A stretch of DNA of 64,000 nt from Chamaea fasciata. Taxonomy: Eukaryota > Chordata > Aves > Passeriformes > Sylviidae. The notes beneath the pieces are model-generated. The model saw only the letters and a list, made by a program, of their open reading frames with translations, was not told where the DNA came from and ran no database searches. Made by a program: the position numbers and the translations under genes. Of the stretch, positions 1 to 11,085 are shown piece by piece; the first letter of the stretch is position 1, and every line of letters starts with the position of its first letter. Location: the NCBI GenBank assembly GCA_029207755.1, contig JARCOQ010000003.1, forward strand, positions 86,137,994 to 86,201,993, written 5' to 3'.

Positions 1-1447
1 ACTTTCTTCTAATTCCTTTTTTATTCCTCCATTTCAATAAAGATGACATAATTTGGGCATTACTTTAATTTTAATATGCAATATCTTATCAAAATTAAAA
101 TTCAGTAGGGTTTCCCCAAGAGCAACAATTTTTAGAGTACACGTCCATGAAGTTCAGATACATTTTTTAACCATCAAGCGATGAAAGACTACCATTTGGG
201 AATTAATGATTTAGAATATATATATGGCTGAAAAGAAGGTTTCCTTTGCTGCATTCGTTTTGGGTTTTTTGGGGTTTTTTTCTGTATTGTGTATGCACAA
301 TTCATGTTTATGAATGAGTTTTAAACAAATATTATTAGTACATTGAAAAAAAAAACTGAAAAGAAGGAAGTTGCTGTTATTCTAACTCTTTGGGGCTAAA
401 TACCTCAAATGCATCCTTTTAATAAAAATGGGTTTTATAATAGACCTTAGAAGCTGTGGGTATCAATGATGAAGTACACTGTGGAAACATGAGTTTCTTT
501 GCAAAGTCATCTTCACTTCTTCCACTGTATTTATTTTTGTATTTGAATACTCCTGAGTTAGGATTTTCTACTAGTAAAATTCATAGCTGAGGACTTGATT
601 TTCAGGGGAACACTGGGTGCAAAAGACAGGTACATGCCTGTTAATTAGCAGGAAACAGGTAGATATCATAACTGCAGGGCAGAAACTATTACAAATGATC
701 CCCTGAGAAAACCTTTTAAATGAATGATGGGGAAAAATGTAAAAACCCAAAACTTTCCTTATGATCTTTCTCATTTAGATTTGGCTGTTGAAACACCGAT
801 GGACAATGCATAAATCACTACATGAATAGTGCCATGAGACTCCTAAAGTATCTATGGTTTAGTGAAAGAAGTTAAAGACAGACTGAAATAGATGTGAGCT
901 TCCATTTCCTATTTTAAATGGAATTTTCTGTTTTACTGCCATATGAATTCCATTATTTGATATCTCTCCACTGGAAATAGCAGAAACTGCTCTTATTTCA
1001 TAACAGTTCCTTGCAGCTTGTTACCTTTTGGGTGTTGGTCAAGGTTCACAAAAGTCTTGCATGTTGCATATGTTCTCTGACTGAAGATGTCCTATCTGAT
1101 GGTTTATTGCTTTTAACACTTCCCAGTGCAATACCTATCATGCTTTTCTTAATTAACTTAATCTGATGACGTTTGTCAGATTTAGAAAAAGAACACCATA
1201 TCTAATCAGGTAAATCTGAAACACTTTTATATTTCAGTAATTTCTGTTTCCTTTCTAACTTTTGTTTTGCCAACCACAACAGAATTCATCTCACTTAACC
1301 TTAAGCTTGATAAATTGATTGTTTAATCTTAGCTCCATCTAGAGACAATGAAAAGAGATAGAAATGTTTCAAAGTCATTTCTTCTGCCTACTCATGTAGT
1401 TAGAGTAGCTTCACTCAGTAAAGAAAGATCCTGTTAAGCTGCATAGG
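1..1447. other. AT-rich sequence, nothing recognised
   Basis: This is unique-looking AT-rich DNA. One frame of 67 codons on the minus strand (571-774) has no recognisable domain and no exon signals, so I do not call it a gene. No repeat family was recognised. Confidence 0.6.
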
Positions 1448-2155
1448 TGTGTTGGGGGCCAACCTTGGCTGGCTGCCAAACCTACAGCTAGCTGCTCTCC
1501 TAAAGAGTACTAGGGAGAAAACAAGACACAAAAAATTGGGATAAGGATAGGGAGATCACTTACCAATTAATGTCGTGGCCAAAGTAGTCTCAGATTTTAT
1601 TTAGTTTGTTGTCACTTAAAATAGATCTGGGTAACAGCAAGCAAAAACCAACATTTCCATCCTGTTCATTCCCAGCTCTCTACATCCCATCTCACCCCAA
1701 CTGACACATAGCTAGCCGTCAGTGACAACTCCTCTCTGCCACTTCATCCTCAAGTCTTCCCCACTATAGCTTGGGCTCTTCATTGTCCACAACCTTTCAG
1801 GAGTATCTAACTTCTCTGATGTAGGGTGCTCCGTGTGTATGGATATCTACTCTGCCATGGACTCCCCTACAGGCTGCAGGTGTCTACTTATTCTCTTCAT
1901 TCTCCGACCTTGGTGTCTGCAGTGTTGTTTTCTGCACTTTTTGTTCCATTCTCCCTCTGTTAAGTGTTTTAAACCCTTTCTTGAATACATTTTCTTTGAA
2001 GTGTCCCCAGGTGAGCTGTGCCCTGCGGTGGGTGGGTTGGATCCGGCTTGAATCATCTATGTCCAGCACAGAGGAGTGCTGGTCTCTCCTCAGAGAGCCC
2101 CTCTGCAGCCCCTTCTGCCAGCGGCTTCCCAACTACACCCCATAAAACACAATAT
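1448..2155 (-). mobile_element. Solo LTR of an avian endogenous retrovirus, family A copy 1
   Basis: The left edge reads TGTGTTGGGGGCCAACCTTG and the body follows, block by block, an LTR layout common in bird genomes: a Trp/Gly-rich edge, a block before 1600 ending in a T-rich run, then pyrimidine-rich blocks with repeated 'ctgcaggtg' and 'tgcag' words. The reverse complement carries AATAAA (1596-1601), about 150 bases from the left edge, which is where the polyadenylation signal of a minus-strand LTR should be. Two related copies lie at 29452 and 46667, both in the same orientation. No internal gag or pol sequence adjoins it, so it is a solo LTR. Family assignment is from memory of bird sequences; the right edge is approximate. 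The small frames on both strands at 1833-2132 are by-products of the LTR. Confidence 0.75.
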
Positions 2156-2400
2156 CTTGATGGTTAAAGATAGGTAACGGGACAAAAATTCCTGAGAGGT
2201 AGAATACTTAAAAATGTATTTAGGCCAATTTTTTGGAAGAGACTCTTAAGGACCACAGAACTACACTTGCATGTGTATAGCACATGCAAATTACACAAGG
2301 AACTGATTCAACCCAATTCAGAAGTTTTGGTCAATATATTTATTTTGCATGTAGGTGATTGTTCATAGTCACTTCAGATGTGGACTTTTTTTTTAATTTA

Positions 2401-2490
2401 TTGATTTAAATATTACTAGTACTATATATTATAAACAGTCAGTTTTTGATTTAAATATTACTAGTACTATATATTATAAACAGTCAGTTT
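2401..2490. repeat. Perfect 45-bp tandem duplication (2 units)
   Basis: The units 2401-2445 and 2446-2490 are identical, base for base. The unit is AT-rich, begins TTGATTTAAATATTAC and ends AAACAGTCAGTTT. Absence of any difference in otherwise decayed surroundings suggests a recent duplication or an assembly artefact. Confidence 0.95.
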
Positions 2491-2612
2491 AAGGAGCTTA
2501 ACAGACAGTTTCAGAAGCTGAGAGCTCAGTTTTTAAGGTCCACAACATAGACCTTAGATAAAATTTTAGTATATAGACTTCATTTATTTGGATATCAAAT
2601 GAATAACTGAAT

Positions 2613-3012
2613 TATTAAATATACTAGGAAGAAATTCTTTACTGTGAAGTTGATGAGGCGCTGAAACATGTTGCCCAGAGTAGCAGAAGTGATCAAGATC
2701 AGATTGGATGGGTCTTTGAGCAACCAGATCTAATGAAATGTGTCCCTGGTGAAGGCAGGGGGTTGGAATTACAGTAGAGAGTCATGCAATTGTTAAGATG
2801 GGAAAAGACCTCTAAGATCATTGAGTCCAACTCTCAGCCTGGCACCACTGTGTTGACCACCAAACCACATCCCCAAGTGCTGCAGTCACACACCTCTTGA
2901 ACACTTTTTTCCTAATAACTAATTTAAACCTCACCTGGTGCAACTTGAGGACATCCTCTGATCTTCAATGTCTCTTTCAACCCAAATAATTCTTTGGCTC
3001 CATGATTCTGTG
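2613..3012 (+). mobile_element. CR1 LINE 3' end, outer element, split by a second CR1
   Basis: The segment 2613-2771 matches the sense strand of the CR1 3' untranslated region, from the 'gaagaaattctttactgtga' block through 'gttgcccagag' and 'gatgggtctttgagcaacc' to 'ggcagggggttggaatta'. The match resumes at about 2960 with 'gatcttcaatgtctctttc' and ends in the octamer tail 'catgattctgtg' at 3012. Between the two pieces sits an oppositely oriented CR1 (2772-2959). The outer element therefore inserted first. Both are 5'-truncated, as most CR1 copies are. Confidence 0.85.
2772..2959 (-). mobile_element. CR1 LINE 3' end, inner element nested in an older CR1
   Basis: Read on the plus strand this is the reverse complement of a CR1 3' end: 'gggaaaagacctctaagatc', 'attgagtccaac', 'ccacatccccaagtgctgc', then 'cctaataactaatttaaacc' and 'tggtgcaacttgagg'. 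It interrupts the forward CR1 exactly where that element should run from 'ttggaatta' into 'gatcttcaatg'. It is shorter than 200 bases, so it carries only 3' untranslated sequence and no coding part. Confidence 0.85.
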
Positions 3013-4399
3013 TTCTCTGCAGATGAGCAAATCTGGTGCTACTAATACTGTTTCTTCAAATGGCATGGAAAAACATATAAATTATCATCAGAAAGAGAAT
3101 TACTATATATTATAGACTTGCTTGACCTTTGTAAAGTTTCTGATATAAGGACAATGTTAAAAATCACAAAATCGGTGACTAGCACAGTCAAAGTTATGGT
3201 ATAAACTGTTGCCTGTGTAAGAAGACCTGCACTAACATATGATTTTCTAAATAGTTTCTTCACATCCTCAAGAAGGACATTTCCAGAAAAAAGACATCTT
3301 AAAACAAAAATTCAGCTAAAATATTTAAAATAACTAAAAAAAAAAAAAAAGTGTCACACTACTGAGGATAACCTCCACTTGCTCATTAAAACAAAACTTA
3401 AAATTTTTTAAAAAAATATTTATAAATATGTCTCATTCTTTTTAGAGTGTATTAGACTCATAAAATATGCTCAACTAAGTCCCATGTTAATATCAAAGCT
3501 GGTAAGGAATATTTTATACAATCCTTCATTAATGTTGCGGAAAATGTTGACTAAATAATAAATTCCTTGCCTTGTTGGTAGTAGATTTGCTAGGGAAGAC
3601 TGGTGATGGCAACTCAAGGTATATAAGCTTTTGATATATCTCTCTGCAGTTTTTTTCTTCATCTCTTCCATCTTTAAAAGCAGTATAGAAACATAAATAA
3701 CAATCCTAGGACTGGATGTCTCAAGGAATTAGTAATCAGGATCAGAGCCAGTTCTTGCTTTCCTACAAATAGAAATCTATCTTGACTTGCTACCAAAGGT
3801 TGTGACTGTATAACAATTCAATGGAATATGCTTATTTGTAACACTTGTAATCTCAGCCTGTGGCACAGCCCTCACACATAAAATCATTCAGTTGCTAGTA
3901 ATATCAATAAAGTTGTCATGGACTGAATGGTAGAGACACAGAATTGATGTTCTCTCCTTTCCATCTCACAGGACAGTGTGGGAACCTTATGCTGCAGTTT
4001 CCCATGATGCATATAAACAGTAATTCTTTTCTGAGGATGACAGGAAAATGTTTTCATGAACATGAAAATTCACCTGTGTTAAAGTGAAGAAGGACTGTAT
4101 GTTGGAGGAAGCTCTGACAGCAGAGGGTAGTGCAATAGTATTACAAACGTGTCAGACTTCAAAGGATCTACATTAACAAGTTAGTCTCAAGCAAGACACC
4201 TCCTTTGGAAAGACTCTTTGGAACGAGTGCAGTGTAGCAGTCTAGCTGTGTCACATCTCATTTATACATTTGGTTTTTTAGAACAAACTTGATCAAAAAT
4301 GTCCTTATTAACTTTATTTTCTACTTTCAACATGCATTTATTATATCTGATTTACTCCATTCAACTTAATATGTCTGCTCTTAATTAGTTTCTTGACTT
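3013..4399. other. AT-rich sequence, nothing recognised
   Basis: A run of fifteen A (3336-3350) is the only clear feature. Minus-strand frames of 73 and 66 codons (3042-3263, 3471-3671) show no domain, and the AT content makes them unremarkable. Confidence 0.55.
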
Positions 4400-4757
4400 T
4401 GCAGCTGAGACTACCTACAACACAGAATTCTGCTGAATGCTTTCTGAAAGTTCACGTGATGTGCATATCTCCCTTGTCGAGGTTGATGGCCATGTCCTCT
4501 GAGAATTCCAATGAGTTAGTGAGTCTTTACCTCTCTTGTCTTCCCTTAAGCCATTTTAAAATAATGGCATTATGCTGGCTGCTCCCCAGTCATGTCAGAT
4601 TTCACTTGATCTATTTCGAAGAGCTGAAGTATATAAAAATGTCTGCCAAAGCTTCTTCAATTTCTCTGCTTATTTCTCTAACCCTTTTGGACACATGCTA
4701 TTTGGTCATGGCCCAATCAATTTTAGAAGCCATTTTACCTTATAATAACAATATTTG
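4400..4757 (-). mobile_element. Decayed LINE (CR1-like) reverse transcriptase fragment
   Basis: On the minus strand there is a stretch resembling the CR1 ORF2 region around reverse transcriptase motif A. The word 'aactttcagaaagcattcag' reads as N-F-Q-K-A-F-S, compared with the usual D-F-x-K-A-F-D, so the catalytic aspartate appears to be lost. Upstream on that strand lie 'gtgaaatctgacatgactgg' and 'gcagagaaattgaagaag', which also occur in old CR1 copies. A 121-codon frame on the plus strand (4393-4758) is antisense to this and is probably accidental. The match is weak. Confidence 0.45.
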
Positions 4758-4895
4758 ACACATTCTGTACATATCCTAATTCCTAATTATCCATCTCCAT
4801 AAATATGATTTCAGATATAGTGAAATACTATATATCTATATATATCTATTCTGATCCTTTATAAGGCCTTGTAGAACCATTATATAGTATATCCT

Positions 4896-4925
4896 CAATC
4901 CCCTAATACTCTTCCTAGGGGATTG
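4896..4925. repeat. Short perfect hairpin
   Basis: Ten-base arms CAATCCCCTA (4896-4905) and TAGGGGATTG (4916-4925) are perfect reverse complements around a ten-base loop. There is no T-run after it and no other context, so no function is assigned. Confidence 0.7.
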
Positions 4926-5499
4926 ATTGCAACATGAAAGTTTCTTTCAAGAATAAGGATGTGACCAGAGCTGAGGACTGGGCCAGAAAATTGGTTTTCC
5001 TTCAGAATTTCATTCAATTTTGTGTTTCTTTCCTGCTGTAGGGAGGAAGCAGCCTGCAATTGAACACCTGCTGATAGTTATTTGCTTCTTTATGACAATT
5101 TGACGTCCACGATATGTTCTCTTCAATGACCTGCAGACTTAAGGTTTGCAGCACCATTAGGGAAGGAAGAAATACTCTGCTTCTCTGCATAGGCATGTCA
5201 CAATCATCGTGATTTTCTCTTGAAAGGACCTCAGGAAGTTGGGTAATCAGTCCTCCTACCCCAGAGTAACATTGTTTGTTTTTTCTACTCTTAATATCCT
5301 TCAGTTATGGAGATCCCATAACTGGCTTGAGCAATCTGTTCAATGCTTATTTAAACTTCAGATTTTCCACCTTTCCTTAATTTTTTTTTATATAATTCTT
5401 AGAAACAAGATTAAAAAATAATGTATGCTACTTCACACACTACCACAGTTGAAAAACCTCTTAATGTTTCTGCATGTGAGACACTGATTATGTCTAACA

Positions 5500-5585
5500 A
5501 AAGTTTAGAGACAGAGCCTGGGGCTGATCCTAAACACTTACAAGATCTATTTGATGTGAGTTGTCCCACTGAAATCAAGATGACA
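5500..5585. repeat. Possible ancient amniote interspersed repeat
   Basis: The words 'cctggggctgatcc', 'acttacaagatctattt' and 'tgtcccactgaaatcaa' resemble an old repeat found in birds, turtles and crocodiles that alternates 'cttcaatggga' and 'ggatttggccc' type words. Similar words occur near 50080 and 53170. I cannot name the family, and the match is short. The rest of 4926-6185 shows nothing recognisable. Confidence 0.3.
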
Positions 5586-6185
5586 GCTGATTATTAATAT
5601 TTTATATTGTCATCTACTAATTTTTTTTAGCTGTAAAAGCTTTCAGTATTGAGCAGTATGTTAATTCTGAGGTACTTTATGAATGCAACACCAATCCTAG
5701 ATGGATCTTGTGCAGGAAGTGAAACTAGAGCCTTTGAATTTAACAGAAGAAGCTGTTACTGTCTGAATCACATTCTGTATTATATCTACTAGAAAACATT
5801 ATTAGATTAGGAATTTTCTGTTCGTGTCTTCTCTTCCTGATCACTGGACAAAGCCTAAACTTATGTTGACAGGACTGCTTCAACCTAAAGATAGATATTG
5901 AAAAAAAGCAAAGTAATAAAATTCTATGTTCCAGACATGAGTTGATATCATTTCATGATCTGTATCAAATAATGATCCAATCAAAATGTCAGAGTCATGG
6001 AGTCTTACACTGAGACAAAGGCTCCCTTCAGTTACTTCCCTGAGACCACAGGCCTAGACTGAACACCTGTGCATGTACAACATCTGGTAAATGCTGACTC
6101 ATTACTCTCCTCTAACTTTCATGATTATTTTTGAAGAATTTATGCTTGAGTTTAATAAGGCAAAATAAAGATTTTGACATTTAAA

Positions 6186-6787
6186 ATCACAGAATCACAC
6201 ACACAGAGAATCACTAGTTTGGAAGAGCCCTTCAAGATCATCGAGTCCAACCCAGCCTTAATACCTCAACTAAACCATGGCACTGAGTGCCAATCCAATC
6301 TTTTTTTAAACACATCCAGGAATGGTGACTCCACCACCTCCTTGGGCAGACCATTCCAGTACTTTATCACTCTTTCCATAAAAAAAAAAAACAAAAACAA
6401 AAACAGAAAACCCAAAAACCCACAACTTTTTTCTGATATCCAACCTATATTTTCCTTGGTGCAGCTCAAGGCTGTGTCTTCTCGTTCTGTCAGTTGCAGC
6501 CTGGAGAAAGAGACCAACCCCCACCTGACTGCAGCCACCTTTCAGGAAGTTGTAGAGAGTGATAAGGGCACCTCTAAGTTTCCTTTTCTCCAGGCTAAAC
6601 AACTCCAGCTCCCTCAGTCATTCCTCACAGGCCTTGTGTTCCAAGCCCTTCACCAGCCTTGTTGCCTCCTCTGGATGCACTCAAGCATCTTAACATCCTT
6701 CTTAAACTGAGGGCCCCAGAACTGGACACAGCACTCAAGGTGTGGCCTCACCAGTGCCAAGAACAAGGGAAGAACGACCTCCCTTTA
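6186..6787 (-). mobile_element. CR1 LINE 3' end, about 600 bp
   Basis: The plus strand reads as reverse-complement CR1 throughout: tail 'cacagaatcacacacacaga', 'agatcatcgagtccaaccc', 'ggtgactccaccacctcctt', 'tctccaggctaaacaactcc', 'ggccccagaactggacacag' and 'gtggcctcaccagtgcc'. It covers the 3' untranslated region and the end of ORF2. At 6380-6421 the position normally reading 'agtaaagaaattttt' has grown into an A/C-rich tract. Overlapping frames of 178 and 98 codons lie in this repeat and are not genes. It may be the 3' half of the CR1 piece at 7479-8410. Confidence 0.9.
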
Positions 6788-7478
6788 AAGAGTGGAATTC
6801 AGGTACTGATCCACTTCTCCACTTCTTCACACTTGAGTGTGTTGGTCTCACTTGAGTACGTGCTAATTTTAAAAATCATTTTAAAAGTAATGTTTAATGG
6901 CAGAAATCGTACCCTGGAATTCCACACTCTCTACAGAGACTAGCCTTTTAGAAAATTTGCCTCTGCCTCTAATATTAAAGATTCTAATGGTTACTGAGCA
7001 AGAAAATAATGATATTCCTTTATTAAGGTAGGGAGAGGAAGATACAATGTCATATACTAAAGTCTTTTTCCTTTTTCACTGATGACAGCTGATAAAAGTA
7101 CTATTTTTTCTAATTTTTACCCCGTTTTCACTTGTTCATATCCTTTGCTATGTTAAGTCCCAGAGAAGAGGACCACAACAGCATGCTCTTTTGTCTTATG
7201 TTGTTCCTACTATAACTTTAATTGTATAGGGCTGTGTAACTGACCTTTGTATTGCATTGCATTACATTGCAAATTGCAGCCTAAGTTATTGTTATACTTC
7301 CCAATTATACGCTGGAAATCAGTTGTCATACTTTAAGAAAACTGCTTCCAGGACAACAGAGCCCTATCAGAGCTCACAGGAGGTCTGGGCAAATTTTCAT
7401 TTGTTATATTAAAATTTTAACAATTGTCCAGATATACCAAGAAATTTATGTGATCACATACACCATGTGCCCGCACTC
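6788..7478. other. Non-CR1 spacer with an imperfect inverted repeat
   Basis: This lies between two CR1 pieces that share orientation and apparently subfamily. An imperfect inverted repeat is present: 'agagtggaattcaggtac' at 6789-6806 and its near complement at 6909-6930. The rest is AT-rich with no recognised family. Its length of about 690 bases is close to what a continuous CR1 would need here, but I see no CR1 words in it. Confidence 0.5.
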
Positions 7479-8410
7479 AGGATGATCTGTTCCATAACCT
7501 TCCCTGGCACTGAGGGCAGGCTGACTGCTGTAGCCTGCAGTTCCCCAGATCCTCCTTCCAATCTTTTTTGTGGATGGACATCATATTTGCTAACTTTCAG
7601 TCAACTTGGACCTCCCTGCTTAGTCAGGACTGCTGATAAAGATTTGGAAGTGGATTGGTGAGCACTTCAACCAGCTCCCTCAGTACCCTTGGGTGGATCC
7701 CATCTGACACCACAGACTTACTTGTGTCTAAGTAGCAGCTCACTGACCTTTTACCCTCTGAATCCAGGGGATTAATTTGGTCCCTCATCTCTGTTTTCCA
7801 GCTATTACAGACTGTGACACAAAAAACATTGAGTACTTCTACATCTTCCTCATCCTTTGTCATTCTCTCTCCCTCTGCCTCCAGTAAAGGATGGAGTTTC
7901 TCCTTAGTGCTCCTTTTCTTGCTGATGTATTTAGAGAAACATTTTTGTTGTCTTTTATGGAAGGGCCAGATTAAGTTCTACTTGGGCATAGGTCTTTCTA
8001 ATTATTTTCTCCCTACATAACCTCAAAACAGCCTTATGAGCTTGCTGCTCTTTCTTCCAAAGACCATAAACTCTCCTTTTTCTCCCCCCTGACTTCCATC
8101 CAAAGCTCCCTGTTCAGCCAGGCTGGTCTATCCCACTGACTCATCTTTTGGGACATGGCAATGGCCTGTTCTTCCACCTTCAGGATTTTCTTCTTGAAGA
8201 ATGTCCAGCCTTCCTGCACCCCTTTGCCGTTCAGGACTGTCTTCCAGGGGATCTTTTGGCCAGATTCTTAAACAATCCAAAGGTTGCCCTTCAGAAGTCC
8301 AAGGTGGCAGTTCTTCTGACTCCCCTCCTTACTTCTGTGAGAACTGAAAAATTTATCGTTTCATGAATGATATGCTCAAATTTTCCCCTATCCATCCAAG
8401 ATCACCACTT
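7479..8410 (-). mobile_element. CR1 LINE ORF2 fragment, endonuclease-RT linker and start of RT
   Basis: The minus strand carries broken CR1 ORF2. The frame at 8034-8219 contains RPAWLNRELW, typical of the linker after the endonuclease domain. The frame at 7624-7863 contains DGIHPRVLRELVEVL, the conserved entry to the reverse transcriptase domain, preceded by EVLNVFC like the usual 'EVLNDFF'. The DNA also matches at the lower end: 'gatctgttccataacc' and 'ggcactgagggcaggctgac'. Frames are broken, so no working protein is made. No endonuclease or catalytic RT segment is left here. Order and orientation fit the same insertion as 6186-6787. Confidence 0.88.
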
Positions 8411-10310
8411 AGGACTAAGATGTTGCTGCTTGATTTTATAGGGAGTGTGTTGTTATGCTTCTTTGTTCTTTGATGGGGTCCTCAACAAGACCTGTTTGGT
8501 CAAGGACCTTCAAGGCTGGTAAGGAAGGTAGTAATTGGGCTGGCACACAGGGATCTTGAGGCTGGTACCGAGTAGAAGTAGAAATATGTTTTATTTTATT
8601 TTTCTACTTGCTTTACAGGATCTTCAGCCCTAACAGTGACAGGACAGGAAACAAAGAGTGACCCACTTGGTCACAGAGACTGTCTGCTTGCTTTATAGAC
8701 TAGTGTAAGTTATACTAACCATATTACCAGGGGTGTGGAGCAGGGGAATACTGGCCACATATGGACTCTCCTTGGGTCCCAGGGTTGACGAAAAGAATTT
8801 TTTTCAAGAAGAAGACAGACATAGCAAATTACCACACCAAGGTCTTTGACAGGAGGAATCTTATGCTTAAGATAATGATTTCTTCTTACTCATTTGGATT
8901 ACATTGCGATAATTTTTATACTTTTTTGATGGTAGAATTTGCTTATTTGTTTGGGGTTTTTTTGTTGGCTTGCAATTTAATATAATATATGAATTTACTG
9001 TATGTGTTCTTCTTTAAATTCATTGAGTATTTGTTCTTTGTTGTCTTTCTTCTGTCTGTAACAGGTTTTATTTTTTTACCAAAAATCAGACTATCTAAAG
9101 ATAACATTATCTTCTCTTGGACCACTGGATGTTGTGGGCGATAATTGCTGCTCACTTCCTAATATGAAATAATGAGTCAGAGCCATACATAATATAAATA
9201 AAGATTTTACCAGTAAATTTGGCAAGACGTTTGGATATCTTCTCCTTTTACAGTACACTGGGGCATAAATTAAATTTTGTCGTGCTTGTAAATAATCGAT
9301 AGCAAGCTAACTGATGGCATGCAATAAAGTTTTCAGGGTTTTTTGTTATTGTTTGTGTGGTTGGTTAGGTTTTTTGGTTTGGTTTCTTGTTCCTGAAAGA
9401 ATACTTATGTTATCATCAGAATCTGAAATTCATTTGGAAACTAACTTACTTAAAAAGTTGTTATGTCTGGATTAGCTGTTATTTCTTTAAAAATAACAAA
9501 ACAAAACCCAAACCAACCATGAGAAGAGTTCAAAGATTGTTGGGACAAGATGGTAGAAAGACAAGATTGGGAATAGTAGTGGATATTATTTTTGTCTGCT
9601 TCACTAATCTCTAAAATGATCCAAATATCTCATGAGAGACTCTGCATTATCATACTGTTTTTACTACCTTCACTGAATGAGGAAATCTGACAAAATTTTT
9701 TATATAAATCACATCTGAAAACCTAAAATTTGGTCCTTCAACATTTGTGTTGAAAATACTAGCAGGATTATGTTTAAAGAAGGACTTCAGACTTCTGCAG
9801 TTTCAGCAGTTATTTAACAATGTTGTGTACTTTATCCTGTCTTTGACTCCTGCTATGAAGATGTACAGTTGATTTGTTCCTATTAGGCTCATGAACAGTA
9901 TAGGAAAAATGTCAAATTTACAACAATAAAATTCATTTAGCTGGGTACACAATCATTCATCTTAATTATGTCTGACGCCTTTACCATTATAAAATCAGTT
10001 TTCCAGAAGAAGAGAAACTCACATTCTGTCTCCTTTAGGAATCCTTCATTGAAGGAGACTAGTTGTTTCAGTCATCGGAGGAAGCTAGTAGTGTGGTCCA
10101 AGCATCAGGGAAAAAAAAGAAGTATTCATCAAGGGCAGGGAAAAACACTGTCATGCATGATAACCATAATTCCTAACCAAACTGCTTTTTTGGATTGTAG
10201 TTGTTACAATCTGGTCTAAACCCAGAAGAGCAAAGAAAATTAAGTCTGTGAAGAACTTTGTAGATTCAAAATATATACAAAAAATGTGATTAAAACCAAA
10301 CAAGGTTAGA
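8411..10310. other. AT-rich sequence, nothing recognised
   Basis: 8430-8800 has somewhat higher GC but no family or exon was recognised. G/T-rich (9345-9381) and A/C-rich (9496-9520) tracts are roughly complementary and could pair. Frames of 70-83 codons (8761-8985, 8943-9155, 9387-9614, 9968-10219) have no visible domains. Confidence 0.5.
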
Positions 10311-11085
10311 TGTTGGTGCCAAAAAATTGATGTGTTTTATTTAATAGTAAAAGAGGCAAAGAGAAAGAAAGAAGAGAAATAGAAGTGTGCATGGGGGTGA
10401 GTGACTGGAGAGAGTGACAAGGATTAGGAGGAAGCATATCACCCATCTGAGGGCCCCAGCCATGTCTCATTGCTCCCCTCCATCTTATCATCTTCGTGGT
10501 GAGGGTTCCCTGTGGTCGCCACGCTGCCACACACTGCACCATGCTGCCACAGGGCAAAGAGTAGAGAATTCCACGGGTTATTTCTTGCTTTGGGAAGGTG
10601 GGAATGCCCAGGTGCCCCCCCTTGCAGTGCCCCTTGCAACACTGAGGGTCTATTACATCATCTCTGGTGCTCTGGTGCAGGGTCTGGGGTCCCCTTTGGG
10701 GGCCCTTTGCTGGGCCATGACACCCCTCTGCTTTGGGTGAGCTTTTTTTGCTCTGGGTGAGCTTTTCCTGGGTGAAAGGCCCCCAGCCAGGCTCCTCTGC
10801 ACAGGAAGGGTGGATGGACACTGACTCTGACCTGAGGCATTTCCAACATACCCCCAAAGCTCTCTCCTCCCACACTTTGGTGGAGGGTCTGTGCCAGCCT
10901 GGCAGCTGATAGCCCTGGGGCTGTCATCTCCTCCCTGAGGGTGTTAAACTTGTGCTTTGTGAATGTCCCCAGCCCTGAGTTGTCACTTTATCTTATCTTC
11001 ACCAGGGAGCAGTATAAAGCCTCAGTCAGGAGGCCTATTCAGGGCGTGGTGGCCTTCTCTGCAGGCCTATTACCTTTGTAATACA
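10311..11085. mobile_element. GC-rich island, candidate LTR of unknown family
   Basis: This 775-base block is clearly richer in G and C than its flanks. Its edges look LTR-like: TGTTGGTGCC at the left and AATACA at the right. On the minus strand ATTAAATAAAAC lies about 25 bases before the left edge, like a polyadenylation signal. On the plus strand TATAAAG (11013-11019) lies about 70 bases before the right edge, like a promoter, with two TTATCTT-type GATA sites just upstream, so orientation is unresolved. I see no target-site duplication. Frames of 189 codons (minus, 10306-10875) and 108 codons (plus, 10414-10740) are open on both strands. The longer one ends at the edge of the block, has no recognisable domain, and may be open only because of base composition. 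I did not recognise the family. Confidence 0.4.

Noticed and set aside
6174..6710. 178-codon plus-strand frame as a protein
   Set aside because: It is the antisense of a CR1 3' end, including an A/C tract, not a conserved protein.
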